Shown: positions 33,649-42,020 of the stretch, piece by piece | Layout: each line of letters opens with the position of its first letter | Numbering within the stretch: position 1 is the first letter of the stretch | Origin: Asticcacaulis solisilvae | GTDB lineage: Bacteria > Pseudomonadota > Alphaproteobacteria > Caulobacterales > Caulobacteraceae | Assembly: GCF_017875235.1 (NCBI RefSeq) | Contig: NZ_JAGGMI010000021.1 | Coordinates: forward strand, 1 to 58,397 | Direction of reading: 5' to 3' | DNA length: 58,397 nucleotides | The notes under the pieces: generated by a model | The model's database searches: none | What the model was told of the DNA's origin: nothing | What the model saw: the letters and a program-made list of their open reading frames with translations, nothing else | Program-made: the position numbers and the translations under genes

Positions 33649-35042
33649 CCACATATCGTCCCGCGCCGCGCCTGCTGGACAGTGGGCTGGTCCTCCATGA
33701 CACCGTTGCGGCGGCAGACTTTCCGCAAACGATCCTGCGCTACCGCAACGACCGCGCGGCGGCAGCCGTCGGGTTGGATAACCTGTCCGATGCCGACTGG
33801 GTGCGCCACTTCGGCCGGTTCGAAGCCTTGCCCGGCAACCAGCCGGCGCCACTGGCGCTGCGCTATCATGGCCATCAGTTCCGCCAGTACAATCCTGACC
33901 TCGGCGACGGGCGCGGCTTCCTGTTCGCGCAGTTACTGGACGATCGCGACCGCCTGCTCGATCTCGGCACCAAGGGCTCGGGCAAGACGCCCTATTCGCG
34001 CGGCGGCGATGGCCGCCTCACGCTGAAGGGCGGCGTGCGCGAAGTCCTGGCCACCGCCATGCTGGAGGCGCTCGGCGTGCCGACCTCGAAAAGCTTCTCG
34101 CTGATTGAGACCGGCGAGCAGTTGGTGCGCGGCGACGAGCCCTCGCCCGCCCGCTCATCCGTGCTGGTCCGCCTGAGCCACAGCCATATCCGCTTCGGGA
34201 CGTTCGAGCGGCTGGCCTACCTCAACGATACGGAGACGATGGCCGCGCTGATCGATTTCATCATCGCCAACTATTCCCCGGACGCCGAAGGTGCCGCGGG
34301 CGTGTTCGATGCGGCCGTGTCGACCTCGGCGCTGCTGACGGCGCGGTGGATGGCGGCAGGTTTCGTCCACGGCGTGCTCAATACCGACAATATGAACATT
34401 ACGGGCGAAAGCTTCGACTACGGCCCCTATCGCTTTCTGCCGCGCTACGATCCCGACTTCACAGCCGCCTATTTCGATCAGTGGGGTCTCTACGCCTATG
34501 GCCGCCAGCCCGACACGGTCGGTTGGAACCTGGCGCGGCTGGGATCTTGCCTGACCCTGATCTGCCCGTCAGAGCCACTGACGGAATCCTTGCGCCAATT
34601 CGACGCCCGCTTCCGCGACGAACTGGGCCAGGCCTTCTGCGCGCGCCTGAACGTCATGCCGCAGGCGGACAATACGCAGTTGGTCGCCGCCATCTTTGAT
34701 TTCCTGAAAACCGTCACCTTCGATGGCAGTTTCGAGGCAATGTTCTACGACTGGTTCGGCGGCAAGGCGCGCGAATTCTTCGCCATGAATGGCCCTCGCG
34801 CCCCGCACTATGGCGGCGAAGCCTTCGCCAAATTCCGCGCCGCACTCGACGATTACACCACCGCCGATGCCGCCAAACTCGGCCATCCGCGCCTGTCGCA
34901 GCCTGAGCCCGAAACCCTGCTGATCGATGAGATCGAAGCCATCTGGGCGCGCATCGCCGAGGCCGATGACTGGCAGCCGCTGTACGACAAGCTGTCAGCG
35001 ATCGAGACATACCGCCAGGCGCTGGGAATGAGTGTCGCCTGA
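33645..35042 (+). CDS. selO: Protein adenylyltransferase SelO (YdiU/UPF0061)
   Basis: A 465-residue pseudokinase-fold protein from GTG at 33645, close to the usual length. Family blocks include RYHGHQFRQYNPDLGDGRGFL, LGTKGSGKTPYSRGGDGRLTLKGGVREVL and HGVLNTDNMNITGESFDYGPY, the last with the catalytic and metal-binding Asp/Asn. SelO transfers AMP from ATP to protein hydroxyls and is linked to redox stress in other bacteria. The C-terminus (YRQALGMSVA) lacks the Cys or selenocysteine found near the end of many homologues. Confidence 0.92.
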   Translation: MTTYRPAPRLLDSGLVLHDTVAAADFPQTILRYRNDRAAAAVGLDNLSDADWVRHFGRFEALPGNQPAPLALRYHGHQFRQYNPDLGDGRGFLFAQLLDDRDRLLDLGTKGSGKTPYSRGGDGRLTLKGGVREVLATAMLEALGVPTSKSFSLIETGEQLVRGDEPSPARSSVLVRLSHSHIRFGTFERLAYLNDTETMAALIDFIIANYSPDAEGAAGVFDAAVSTSALLTARWMAAGFVHGVLNTDNMNITGESFDYGPYRFLPRYDPDFTAAYFDQWGLYAYGRQPDTVGWNLARLGSCLTLICPSEPLTESLRQFDARFRDELGQAFCARLNVMPQADNTQLVAAIFDFLKTVTFDGSFEAMFYDWFGGKAREFFAMNGPRAPHYGGEAFAKFRAALDDYTTADAAKLGHPRLSQPEPETLLIDEIEAIWARIAEADDWQPLYDKLSAIETYRQALGMSVA

Positions 35043-35202
35043 TCCGGTCGTCGTCGCGCCCTTAGCCGGGATCGATATGAACGACCAGTCTTCATGCATT
35101 CACGGCATTCGGCAGGTCCAGCGGCGGTTTGCCCGGCATGAACGGTTTGTAACTGGGTGCATCGCCCAAGCCAGAGTAGTCTGCCGCAAAACGGAGGCCG
35201 TC

Positions 35203-36180
35203 ATGACCGGGTTGCGCGCGCTTATCCTTTGTCTTTTTGCCCTGCCCATTACGGCGCAAGCCCAGACTCCGCCACAGCCGCGCGCCATAACGGATGGCGT
35301 GGCGCTCATCCCTGGCGGTTTCCCGCCGAACCGCCAGCCCGACGGCAACACAGTGATCTTCAACGCGCCCAAAGGGCTGATCGTCATGGATACCGGCCGC
35401 CACGCCTGGCATCGTCAGGCGATCCTCAACTTCGCCACGGCCCAGGACAAACCCATTGCCGCCGTCATCAACAGCCACTGGCATCTCGATCACACCAGCG
35501 GCAATGCCGCGATCAGGCGCGCCTATCCAAAAGTCCAGGTCTGGGGCTCGCTGGCCATAGACGGCGCGCTGCGCGACTTCTTTCCTGACAGCGCCAGACA
35601 AGGCCGCGCCTTTCTCGACTCGGGCCAGGCGCCGCCGGACCTTGCGGAGGATATCCGCAACGACTTGGCGACGATCGATGCGCCGGCGCACCTCCGGCCG
35701 GACGCGGTCGTGACGGCGTCCGGCAAACAACGGATCGCCGGCAAGGCATTCCACGTCAATTTGGCGTCCAACGCCGCCACCGAAGGCGATGTCTGGGTCT
35801 TCGATCCGAAAAGCGGTGTGGCGGCGGCCGGAGACCTGGTCACCCTGCCCGTGCCCTTCCTCGATACGGCTTGCGTCAAGGGCTGGCAGGACGGGCTTGC
35901 CGCCATATGGGCAACGCCGTTCACCGTCGTCGTTCCCGGCCACGGCGCACCGATGACGCGTGCCCAATTCGCCACCTATCGCACGGCCTTTGACAGCTTT
36001 ATCGATTGTGCCCGGTCAACGCAGGACAAGGCGCGATGCGCAGGCGACTGGGCGAAGGCGACGGAGACTTTAGGCGCACCGGAAGCCCCGGATAACGCGC
36101 GCACCATCGCCATGGCGGAATACTATGTCGACACGCTGCGGTCCAACGGCGGCAACAGCAAGTTCTGCAAGGCAAGTTAG
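35203..36180 (+). CDS. Secreted MBL-fold metallo-hydrolase
   Basis: A 325-residue protein from 35203, after a GGAGG site. Signal peptide about 1-20 (ending PITAQAQ). The metal motif SHWHLDHTSGN gives His92, His94, Asp96 and His97; AAAGDL and VVPGHGAPM supply a later Asp and His. The segment usually holding a further zinc His (GHTxG) reads NAATEGD, so one ligand seems missing. It may be a subclass B3-like or other exported hydrolase; beta-lactamase activity is not shown. It converges on glsA with a four-base overlap. Confidence 0.8.
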   Translation: MTGLRALILCLFALPITAQAQTPPQPRAITDGVALIPGGFPPNRQPDGNTVIFNAPKGLIVMDTGRHAWHRQAILNFATAQDKPIAAVINSHWHLDHTSGNAAIRRAYPKVQVWGSLAIDGALRDFFPDSARQGRAFLDSGQAPPDLAEDIRNDLATIDAPAHLRPDAVVTASGKQRIAGKAFHVNLASNAATEGDVWVFDPKSGVAAAGDLVTLPVPFLDTACVKGWQDGLAAIWATPFTVVVPGHGAPMTRAQFATYRTAFDSFIDCARSTQDKARCAGDWAKATETLGAPEAPDNARTIAMAEYYVDTLRSNGGNSKFCKAS

Positions 36181-37136
36181 AGTACCGAACAGTTGGTCAG
36201 CTGGCTGAAATATTCCAGCGCATAACCGCCGACGACGCTGGTGCCGAAGCGGTCGAGTTCCGGCGACCAGACGGCGATCGCCGCCGTATCCGGGACAATG
36301 GCGACGATGCCGCCGCCCACGCCGCTCTTGGCCGGCAAACCGACGCGATAGGCGAACGATCCAACCGAATCGTAGATCCCGCAGGTGAGCAGAAGCGCAT
36401 TCAGCCGCCGGGTCAGGCGCGGCGGAAAGATGGTCTCCTCGACAAGCGGCGAAAATCCGCCGGCGGCCAGCGGCAAGGCGGCGCGCGCCAGTTGCCGGCA
36501 GGTGACGGCGATGGCGCACTGATGGCAATAGGCCGAAATCAGCGCTTCGACATCGTGGCTGATCGTGCCGAACTCACGCATCAGGTTGGCGATGGCGCGG
36601 TTCTTATGCGCGGTCGCGATCTCGCCCCGCGCCACCTCTTCGTCGATTTCGAGCTGTGCGCCCGACAGCATGCCCATAAAGTCACGCACGAGATATTGCG
36701 ACTGAGGGACGATTCCCATCAGGCAGTCGGTGACCGCCAGGGCGCCCGGATTGATGAAGGGGTTGCGCGGTATCCCCTCCTCCTGCTCCAACTGCGACAG
36801 GTAGTTGAAAGGCGTGCCCGACGGCTCCTTGCCGACGCGCGTCCACACCTCGTCCCCAAACCGATTGAGCGCCAGGCCCAGCGAAAACAGTTTGGTGATC
36901 GACTGGGCCGAGAAGGCCTCGTCGGCATCGCCGACAACGCACTCCTCGACACCTACGATTGCGCTACCGCTCGCGCTGCTTGAGCGCTTCACCGTACACA
37001 CCGCCATGCCGAAGCGGCGCGGATCGACCTCGGCCAGTTGCGGGATGTAATGCGCCGTCCGCCCTTTGCCGAAATGCGGCTGGACCATGATGGCGACTTC
37101 GGCCAGCACATCGGAAATGGAGACGCCTTGTTTCAT
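36177..37136 (-). CDS. glsA: Glutaminase A
   Basis: A 319-residue serine-dependent glutaminase, normal length. The SxxK pair is Ser79 and Lys82 in SAQSITKLF; other family blocks are RNPFINPGALAVTD, FGTISHDVEALISAYCHQCAI and LPAKSGVGGGIVAIVPD. It hydrolyses L-glutamine to glutamate and ammonia in the cytosol. It shares the beta-lactamase fold with the class A enzyme encoded 38 bases upstream on the same strand. Confidence 0.93.
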   Translation of the reverse strand: MKQGVSISDVLAEVAIMVQPHFGKGRTAHYIPQLAEVDPRRFGMAVCTVKRSSSASGSAIVGVEECVVGDADEAFSAQSITKLFSLGLALNRFGDEVWTRVGKEPSGTPFNYLSQLEQEEGIPRNPFINPGALAVTDCLMGIVPQSQYLVRDFMGMLSGAQLEIDEEVARGEIATAHKNRAIANLMREFGTISHDVEALISAYCHQCAIAVTCRQLARAALPLAAGGFSPLVEETIFPPRLTRRLNALLLTCGIYDSVGSFAYRVGLPAKSGVGGGIVAIVPDTAAIAVWSPELDRFGTSVVGGYALEYFSQLTNCSVL

Positions 37137-37174
37137 GCGCTCAGAAACCGGCTGGGCATGAGTCTGTCAAGGCG

Positions 37175-38116
37175 TCAGGACGACGCCGACGATGATGTTT
37201 TTGACTTACTGACCTCTTCGGCGAAGGCCAGGACTTCGAATACGACGCGCGTCAGGTCGGCAATGACCTTGTCGCGTCCAGCGTCGTCCAGCTTGCCACC
37301 CGTCGTGAAGATCGACAGGAACAGCGGCGCCTTGCCGCCAGCCGGCCAGATCACCGCCACGTCGTTGGCATGGACACCAGCCGTGCCCGTCTTGTGGCCG
37401 ACGACATAGCCTGCGGGCACGCCTGCCGGAATGCGGTTCTTGCCCGTGGTGGTCGCCACCATCCAGTCCTTGAGCAACGACAGGCTGGCGGGCTTGAGAA
37501 CCGTGCCGGTGAAGACGGTCTTCAGCAACTGCGTCATGGCGGCAGGTGTCGTCGTATCGCGCTCATCGCCATCGACGACGTCATTCAGCGTCGGCTCGTT
37601 GCGGTCAAATCGCGTGGTCGTGTCACCCAAACCACGTACAAACGCCGTCAGTCCGGCCGGTCCGCCAATCAAGGGCAGTAGCAGGTTAGCCGCTGTATTG
37701 TCGCTGACCGCAACGGCCGCCGAACACAGATCGCCGATGGTCATCCTGCCCTTGGTGACGTGCTGGGTGGTGACCGGCGCGTATTCCAGCAGGTCGGCCT
37801 TGGTGTAAGCAACCTCCTGCGAGACCTTCAGCTTGCCCTGGTCAACCGCCTGAAGGACGGCGGCCGCCAGCACCCATTTGAACACCGAGCACATGGCGAA
37901 GCGCTGATCGGACTGGATGCTGAAATTGCTGTTGGCGTCGCCCGAGCCCGAGGTCAGGCTGACGCCGACCCGGCCGCCGTGACGGCGAACGATCTCGGCC
38001 ACCTTCTGGCCGATGCCGATAACTTCGCCGAACTCGCGCGAACAGCCGGCCAGCGCCGTAGCCCCGGCCAATCCGGCGCCGGTCAGCGCCAGCATCATCC
38101 CCCTGCGCGACAGCAT
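37175..38116 (-). CDS. Class A beta-lactamase, predicted Tat lipoprotein
   Basis: A 313-residue enzyme. All class A motifs are present: Ser77-x-x-Lys80 (CSVFK), Ser138-Asp-Asn140, Glu174 in RNEPTLND, and Lys242-Thr-Gly (HKTGTAG). SRRGMML and LAGC (Cys25) suggest a Tat-exported, lipid-anchored protein. Cys76 precedes the nucleophile as in KPC/NMC-type enzymes, but the partner Cys after KTG is Ala246. It hydrolyses beta-lactams in the periplasm; the spectrum cannot be read. It follows the S9 peptidase gene by three bases. Confidence 0.92.
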   Translation of the reverse strand: MLSRRGMMLALTGAGLAGATALAGCSREFGEVIGIGQKVAEIVRRHGGRVGVSLTSGSGDANSNFSIQSDQRFAMCSVFKWVLAAAVLQAVDQGKLKVSQEVAYTKADLLEYAPVTTQHVTKGRMTIGDLCSAAVAVSDNTAANLLLPLIGGPAGLTAFVRGLGDTTTRFDRNEPTLNDVVDGDERDTTTPAAMTQLLKTVFTGTVLKPASLSLLKDWMVATTTGKNRIPAGVPAGYVVGHKTGTAGVHANDVAVIWPAGGKAPLFLSIFTTGGKLDDAGRDKVIADLTRVVFEVLAFAEEVSKSKTSSSASS

Positions 38117-38119
38117 GTC

Positions 38120-40216
38120 CTACTTCTCCGTATGCGTTTTCATCCAGTCGAACACCGTGGCGTGCCACTTCAGCGAGTTCTGCGGCTTGAGCACCCAGTG
38201 GTTCTCATCCGGGAAGCGCAGGAACTTCGACTCGATGCCCTGACGCTGCAAGGCGGTGAAGGTCGCGATACCCTGCCCCGGCACGACACGATAGTCCTTG
38301 TCGGAATGGATGACCAGCATCGGCTTCGACCATTTGTGTGCATAAAGCGCCGGATTGAAGGCATCCATCTTGGCCATGTTGCCATAGGGCACACCGCCGT
38401 TCTCGGTTTCCGAGAACCACAGCTCCTCGGTTTCCTCGGCCATGGTCCGGGTATCGAAAATGCCATCGTGATTGACCAGGCACTTCCATCCTTGCGTTCC
38501 TTGGGGCTCCTTCCAGTTGCCGGCGATCCAGTTGATCATATAGCCGCCATACGACGCCCCCAGCGCACAGGCACGGTCGCCATCGAGGAACTTGTAACTG
38601 GCCAGCGCGTGCGCCCAGCCCTTTTGCAGGTCTTCCAGCGGGCGATCACCCCAGTGCTGCGAGATCGAGTCGGTAAAGGCCTGGCCGTAGCCGGGGGAAC
38701 CGTGGAAATCGATGAACACCACCGCATAGCCTTCGCCGGCGAAGACATTCGGGTTCCAGCGGTAGGACCAGGCGTCGCCGAACGACACCTGCGGACCACC
38801 GTGGACGATGAAAGCGACGGGATAGGTCTTACCCTCCTCAAAGTTGGCCGGCTTCATGACATAGCCGTGGACGGTCTCGTCGTTCCAGCCCTTGAAGCTG
38901 AACTGTTCGTACTGGCCGAAGGCGCGTTCATTGAGCACCGGATTGATGCCGGTCAGATTGCGCGCGCCCATGTCGATGAACATTGCCTTGGCATTGGCGA
39001 GATACAGCTGCGACGGTCCGGCCAGCCCGCTCTTGAGGTACACTATACCTTGCGGCGTTTCGGCGAAGGCGTCGATGTGGCCATCTTTCGACAGCGTCGT
39101 GACCTTGCCGCTCTTGACGTCGATGCGGAAGAGCTTGTGCGTGCCGATGTCGTCAGCATTGACCAGCAGGCTCTTGCCGTCCTTCGACCAGGCGATCTCA
39201 TTGGCGCTATGGTCCCAGCCGGCGGCCAGGGGCGTCACCTTACCGGTCTTGACGTCGCGCAGGAAGATGTCGAAGCGGTCAGCTTCATTGGCCGGGCGCT
39301 TCATCGCCTTGTAGGCCAGGGTCTTCCCGTCGGGCGAGAGACGCGGCATCGCGTCCCAGGCTTCGTTGCCGTCGGTCAGGTTGGTCAGCGCACTGCCGCT
39401 CATCGGCGCCGAATAGACGTCGAAATTGGTCGACCATGGCTCGGTCTTGCCGGCTTCGCGCGCAGCAAAATAGACGGTCTTGGCGTCTGGGCTGATGGTA
39501 TATTCGGCTTCGTCACCGAACGGCTTGGACGGCACGTCGCCATCATAGCCGTCGGTTAGCGAGACCGGTGCTGTCCCGTCGAAGCCGACGTAGAACAGGT
39601 GGTTGCGCGTACCATCGGCCCATTCGTCCCAATGGCGGACGAACAGCTTGTCATAGATGATGCCCGTCGACTTCTGCGCCTTGCGGTCGGCACTGGTCCT
39701 GACCGTACAGTCGATCTCATTGCCCTTGCATTCCGGGAAGACGGCCAGCGAGACGACGACGCCCTTGCCATCCGGCGACAACTGGTAGGAACCGACATCG
39801 AGCGGCAGCCTGGTGACCTGGGTGGCGGTCGCCCCGGTCAGGTCGGTCTTCCACAGTTGCATCGACCCGGACCGCGCCGACAGGAAATAGATCGTCTTGC
39901 CGTCGGCGCTGAACTTTGGCGAGGCCGCCCCGCCGTCGGAAGCGGCGAGCCTGATTTCGGCGGCCGCCGGCTGGGACAGGTCCTTCAGCCAGATCGAGGT
40001 GACGCCCTTATTCTTGTCGAGATCGGTGGTGCGCACCTGGAAGACGGCCAGGCGGCCTATGACGTCGACATTCAGGCCGCTGATACGGTCAAGGGACACC
40101 AGGTCCTTGTAGGTAAAAGGGGTCTTGGCCGTTTGCGCGCCGGCGGACAGCGCCAGCAGCGACGCCGAACCAATGAGTGCGGCGGCAAGGATGGATTTCA
40201 GGGTTCGGGAGAGCAT
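38120..40216 (-). CDS. S9-family prolyl oligopeptidase-like peptidase, exported
   Basis: A 698-residue protein with a signal peptide (about 1-27, ending LALSAGAQ). A beta-propeller with WD40-like repeats (SPDGKGVVVSL, SPDAKTVYFAA, SPDGKTLAYKA) is followed by an alpha/beta hydrolase domain: nucleophile near residue 555 in GASYGGYM, Asp in HSDKDYRV, His in ENHWV. It cleaves short peptides, probably in the periplasm, as dipeptidyl-peptidase-like enzymes do. It is the first gene of a likely S9-bla-glsA operon. Confidence 0.9.
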   Translation of the reverse strand: MLSRTLKSILAAALIGSASLLALSAGAQTAKTPFTYKDLVSLDRISGLNVDVIGRLAVFQVRTTDLDKNKGVTSIWLKDLSQPAAAEIRLAASDGGAASPKFSADGKTIYFLSARSGSMQLWKTDLTGATATQVTRLPLDVGSYQLSPDGKGVVVSLAVFPECKGNEIDCTVRTSADRKAQKSTGIIYDKLFVRHWDEWADGTRNHLFYVGFDGTAPVSLTDGYDGDVPSKPFGDEAEYTISPDAKTVYFAAREAGKTEPWSTNFDVYSAPMSGSALTNLTDGNEAWDAMPRLSPDGKTLAYKAMKRPANEADRFDIFLRDVKTGKVTPLAAGWDHSANEIAWSKDGKSLLVNADDIGTHKLFRIDVKSGKVTTLSKDGHIDAFAETPQGIVYLKSGLAGPSQLYLANAKAMFIDMGARNLTGINPVLNERAFGQYEQFSFKGWNDETVHGYVMKPANFEEGKTYPVAFIVHGGPQVSFGDAWSYRWNPNVFAGEGYAVVFIDFHGSPGYGQAFTDSISQHWGDRPLEDLQKGWAHALASYKFLDGDRACALGASYGGYMINWIAGNWKEPQGTQGWKCLVNHDGIFDTRTMAEETEELWFSETENGGVPYGNMAKMDAFNPALYAHKWSKPMLVIHSDKDYRVVPGQGIATFTALQRQGIESKFLRFPDENHWVLKPQNSLKWHATVFDWMKTHTEK

Positions 40217-40328
40217 GCGGCGGCCTGCGAATTAGTTACCAATGCGACTGTTAAAGCCGCCTTTCGCCGCCTTGTCGAGGCGGGGCGTCGCAAAAAGTAA
40301 ATTTTGTCTCGCCTGAGCTCCTTATCAC

Positions 40329-40742
40329 TTATTCCTCCCCACTTGTGGGGAGGGGGAACGCGAGCGGAGCGAGGGGTGGTGGGGGCCGCTTAGTTCCCAA
40401 AAGCGCGGAGGCTTTTAGTATCACGCCATCCGCAACCTCGTCGGCATTTGCGAAGACATCGGCAGCAGGAATACGATAAACTTCGATACCTTGACTTCCC
40501 AGCCGCGCATCTCGGACCGCATCACGCGCGTGCCCTTCACTAGTGCTATGGAAATAACCGTCCACTTCCACCGCCAGCCGCGCTTGAACGCAGTAGAAGT
40601 CCAGGATGTAGTTTCCAATCGCGCACTGCCGGCGGAAAATCGGCGCCCCATCGCCGCGCTGACGAATGCGATACCAGAGAAGCTTTTCCGGCTCCGTCAT
40701 CGCCTTACGCAGTTTACGCGCCTGTTCGTATTTACGCCGCAT
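40329..40742 (-). CDS. DUF559 endonuclease-like protein inside an inverted-repeat pair
   Basis: A 137-residue protein starting MRRKYEQARKLRKAMTEPEKLLWYRIR. The core is a Vsr/restriction-like fold with Asp48 (YILDFYC) and Glu59-x-Asp61 (AVEVDGYFH), plausible PD-(D/E)xK residues. The last 18 residues (PPPPLAPLAFPLPTSGEE) are encoded by the left repeat arm, and the start codon abuts the right arm. This implies that gene and repeats form one unit. DUF559 proteins have no proven role; a nuclease is inferred. Confidence 0.85.
   Translation of the reverse strand: MRRKYEQARKLRKAMTEPEKLLWYRIRQRGDGAPIFRRQCAIGNYILDFYCVQARLAVEVDGYFHSTSEGHARDAVRDARLGSQGIEVYRIPAADVFANADEVADGVILKASALLGTKRPPPPLAPLAFPLPTSGEE
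40334..40387. repeat. Left arm of inverted repeat flanking the DUF559 gene
   Basis: A G/C-rich unit with an internal hairpin (CCTCCCCAC-TT-GTGGGGAGG), then GAGCGGAGCGA and GGTGGTGGGGGC. Its reverse complement occurs with small changes at 40748-40807. Confidence 0.85.
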
Positions 40743-40747
40743 GAGGT

Positions 40748-40807
40748 GCCCCCACCACCATTCGCTCCGCTCATGGTCCCCCCTCCCCACTCTCGTGGGG
40801 GAATAGG
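40748..40807. repeat. Right arm of inverted repeat flanking the DUF559 gene
   Basis: GCCCCCACCACC, TCGCTCCGCTC and CCTCCCCAC-n-GTGGGGG are the reverse complement of the left arm. It ends one base before the stop codon of the SRPBCC gene, so the unit appears to have inserted at that gene's end. Confidence 0.85.
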
Positions 40808-41257
40808 TTAAGCCAAGTCCTGCTGGGAGAGAATGGCTTTTAAATCCGCCATCGCTTCCTTGGTCTGTTTCGGCAGCTTGGCCTTGAACAGCGGTAGCAA
40901 TAGCTTGCACAGTAGCGAATTGGGCACAAGCTCGACGCGATGGGTCAGACGGGTCCCCTGCCCTTGCGGCTCGAGATGGAAGTCGATGAAAGCCTGCATC
41001 ATCTTGTCGTAATAGCGGTAGCTCAACTGACGATCGGGTTCGTAGGTCGAGATGACGCCGTCCATGATGCGGTGCTTACCGCCTTCGTAATAGGCATATC
41101 GCAACTTGTCGCCGGCCTTGTTCGGCCCCTGCCCCAGCTTGGCCACGCCTTCGCACCGTTTCAACCACGTCGGCACGCGCTTGAAATCGTCCAGAAAGGC
41201 GAAGACCTCATGCGGAGGCTGGGGTAAATCTATGTCGTGTTCGACGACAATGGGCAT
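40808..41257 (-). CDS. SRPBCC-family (START-like) protein
   Basis: A 149-residue protein from 41257 (MPIVVEHDIDLPQPPHEVFAFLDDFKRVPTWLKRC). The opening and the pattern of beta strands ending in a long C-terminal helix (LLCKLLLPLFKAKLPKQTKEAMADLKAIL) match polyketide-cyclase/SRPBCC proteins, which hold hydrophobic ligands in a deep pocket. No ligand or pathway can be assigned. Its stop codon directly abuts the DUF559 repeat unit. Confidence 0.8.
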   Translation of the reverse strand: MPIVVEHDIDLPQPPHEVFAFLDDFKRVPTWLKRCEGVAKLGQGPNKAGDKLRYAYYEGGKHRIMDGVISTYEPDRQLSYRYYDKMMQAFIDFHLEPQGQGTRLTHRVELVPNSLLCKLLLPLFKAKLPKQTKEAMADLKAILSQQDLA

Positions 41258-41395
41258 CCGGACAAGGCTCCTGGAGCATTTCACGGCGAAGTGCCGAAAA
41301 ACGTTTGTGGCGGTTCGCCGTTGGAAGTGCGGCAAGATTCGGTGAATCTATGCCTCACCCTATCCGGCATCAAGACAATAATGCGACGTGAAAAA

Positions 41396-41420
41396 AGGCC
41401 ATGCCGCGCCGGCATGGCCT
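41396..41420 (-). terminator. Intrinsic terminator after the REC gene
   Basis: Perfect arms AGGCCATGCCG (41396-41406) and CGGCATGGCCT (41410-41420), loop CGC; on the minus strand a run of six T follows. It ends transcription of the regulator at 41446-41898. Confidence 0.9.
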
Positions 41421-41445
41421 CTGTAAGAAACCAATAGCGAACGGC

Positions 41446-41898
41446 CTATTCCGCAGCCGCGGGCTCCGGCAATTCGACCAGGAAGAAGAAGAACTGTTCG
41501 ATGGTCGATATGGCGGCGCGAAAACTGTCGAGGTCAACCGGCTTGACGATATAGGCGCTGGCGTGCAGGGCATAGCTGCGCGCGATGTCCTGCTCGGCCG
41601 CGGAGCTCGACAGGATGATCACCGGAATATGGCGCAGGCGCGCATCGACCTTGATTTCACCAAGGACGTCGCGGCCGCTCATGCGCGGCAGGTTGAGGTC
41701 GAGCAGGATCAGGTCCGGCAAGGCCTGGGCTTCATCGCGCAGCCTTTCCAGCGCGGCTTCACCGCTTTCGGCGACCGACAGGCGGTTTTCGATCTGCGCC
41801 GACTGAAACGCCTTACGCGTCAGCAGCACGTCCCCGCGATTGTCCTCGACAAGCAGGATTTCCGCCGGGCGGTTGCGATGCATCAACAGACTGGACAT
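41446..41898 (-). CDS. REC-only response regulator
   Basis: A 150-residue receiver from 41898, preceded by GAGAGG. ILLVEDNRGD holds the acidic residues, the phosphoacceptor is Asp67 in LILLDLNLP, and IVKPVD holds the Lys. It lacks an output domain. It lies 122 bases downstream of the ethylene-receptor-like kinase on the same strand and is the obvious candidate partner. Confidence 0.88.
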   Translation of the reverse strand: MSSLLMHRNRPAEILLVEDNRGDVLLTRKAFQSAQIENRLSVAESGEAALERLRDEAQALPDLILLDLNLPRMSGRDVLGEIKVDARLRHIPVIILSSSAAEQDIARSYALHASAYIVKPVDLDSFRAAISTIEQFFFFLVELPEPAAAE

Positions 41899-42020
41899 AG
41901 GGCCTCTCTCCAGAGCGATATGCCGAAACGAAGCTCGGCGCAGCCAAAAGTGTATAGCGGTTTTCGGCGACATATCGCGGCAAGCAAAGCTTAGATCGAA
42001 ATGATTTACAACATTTCGAT

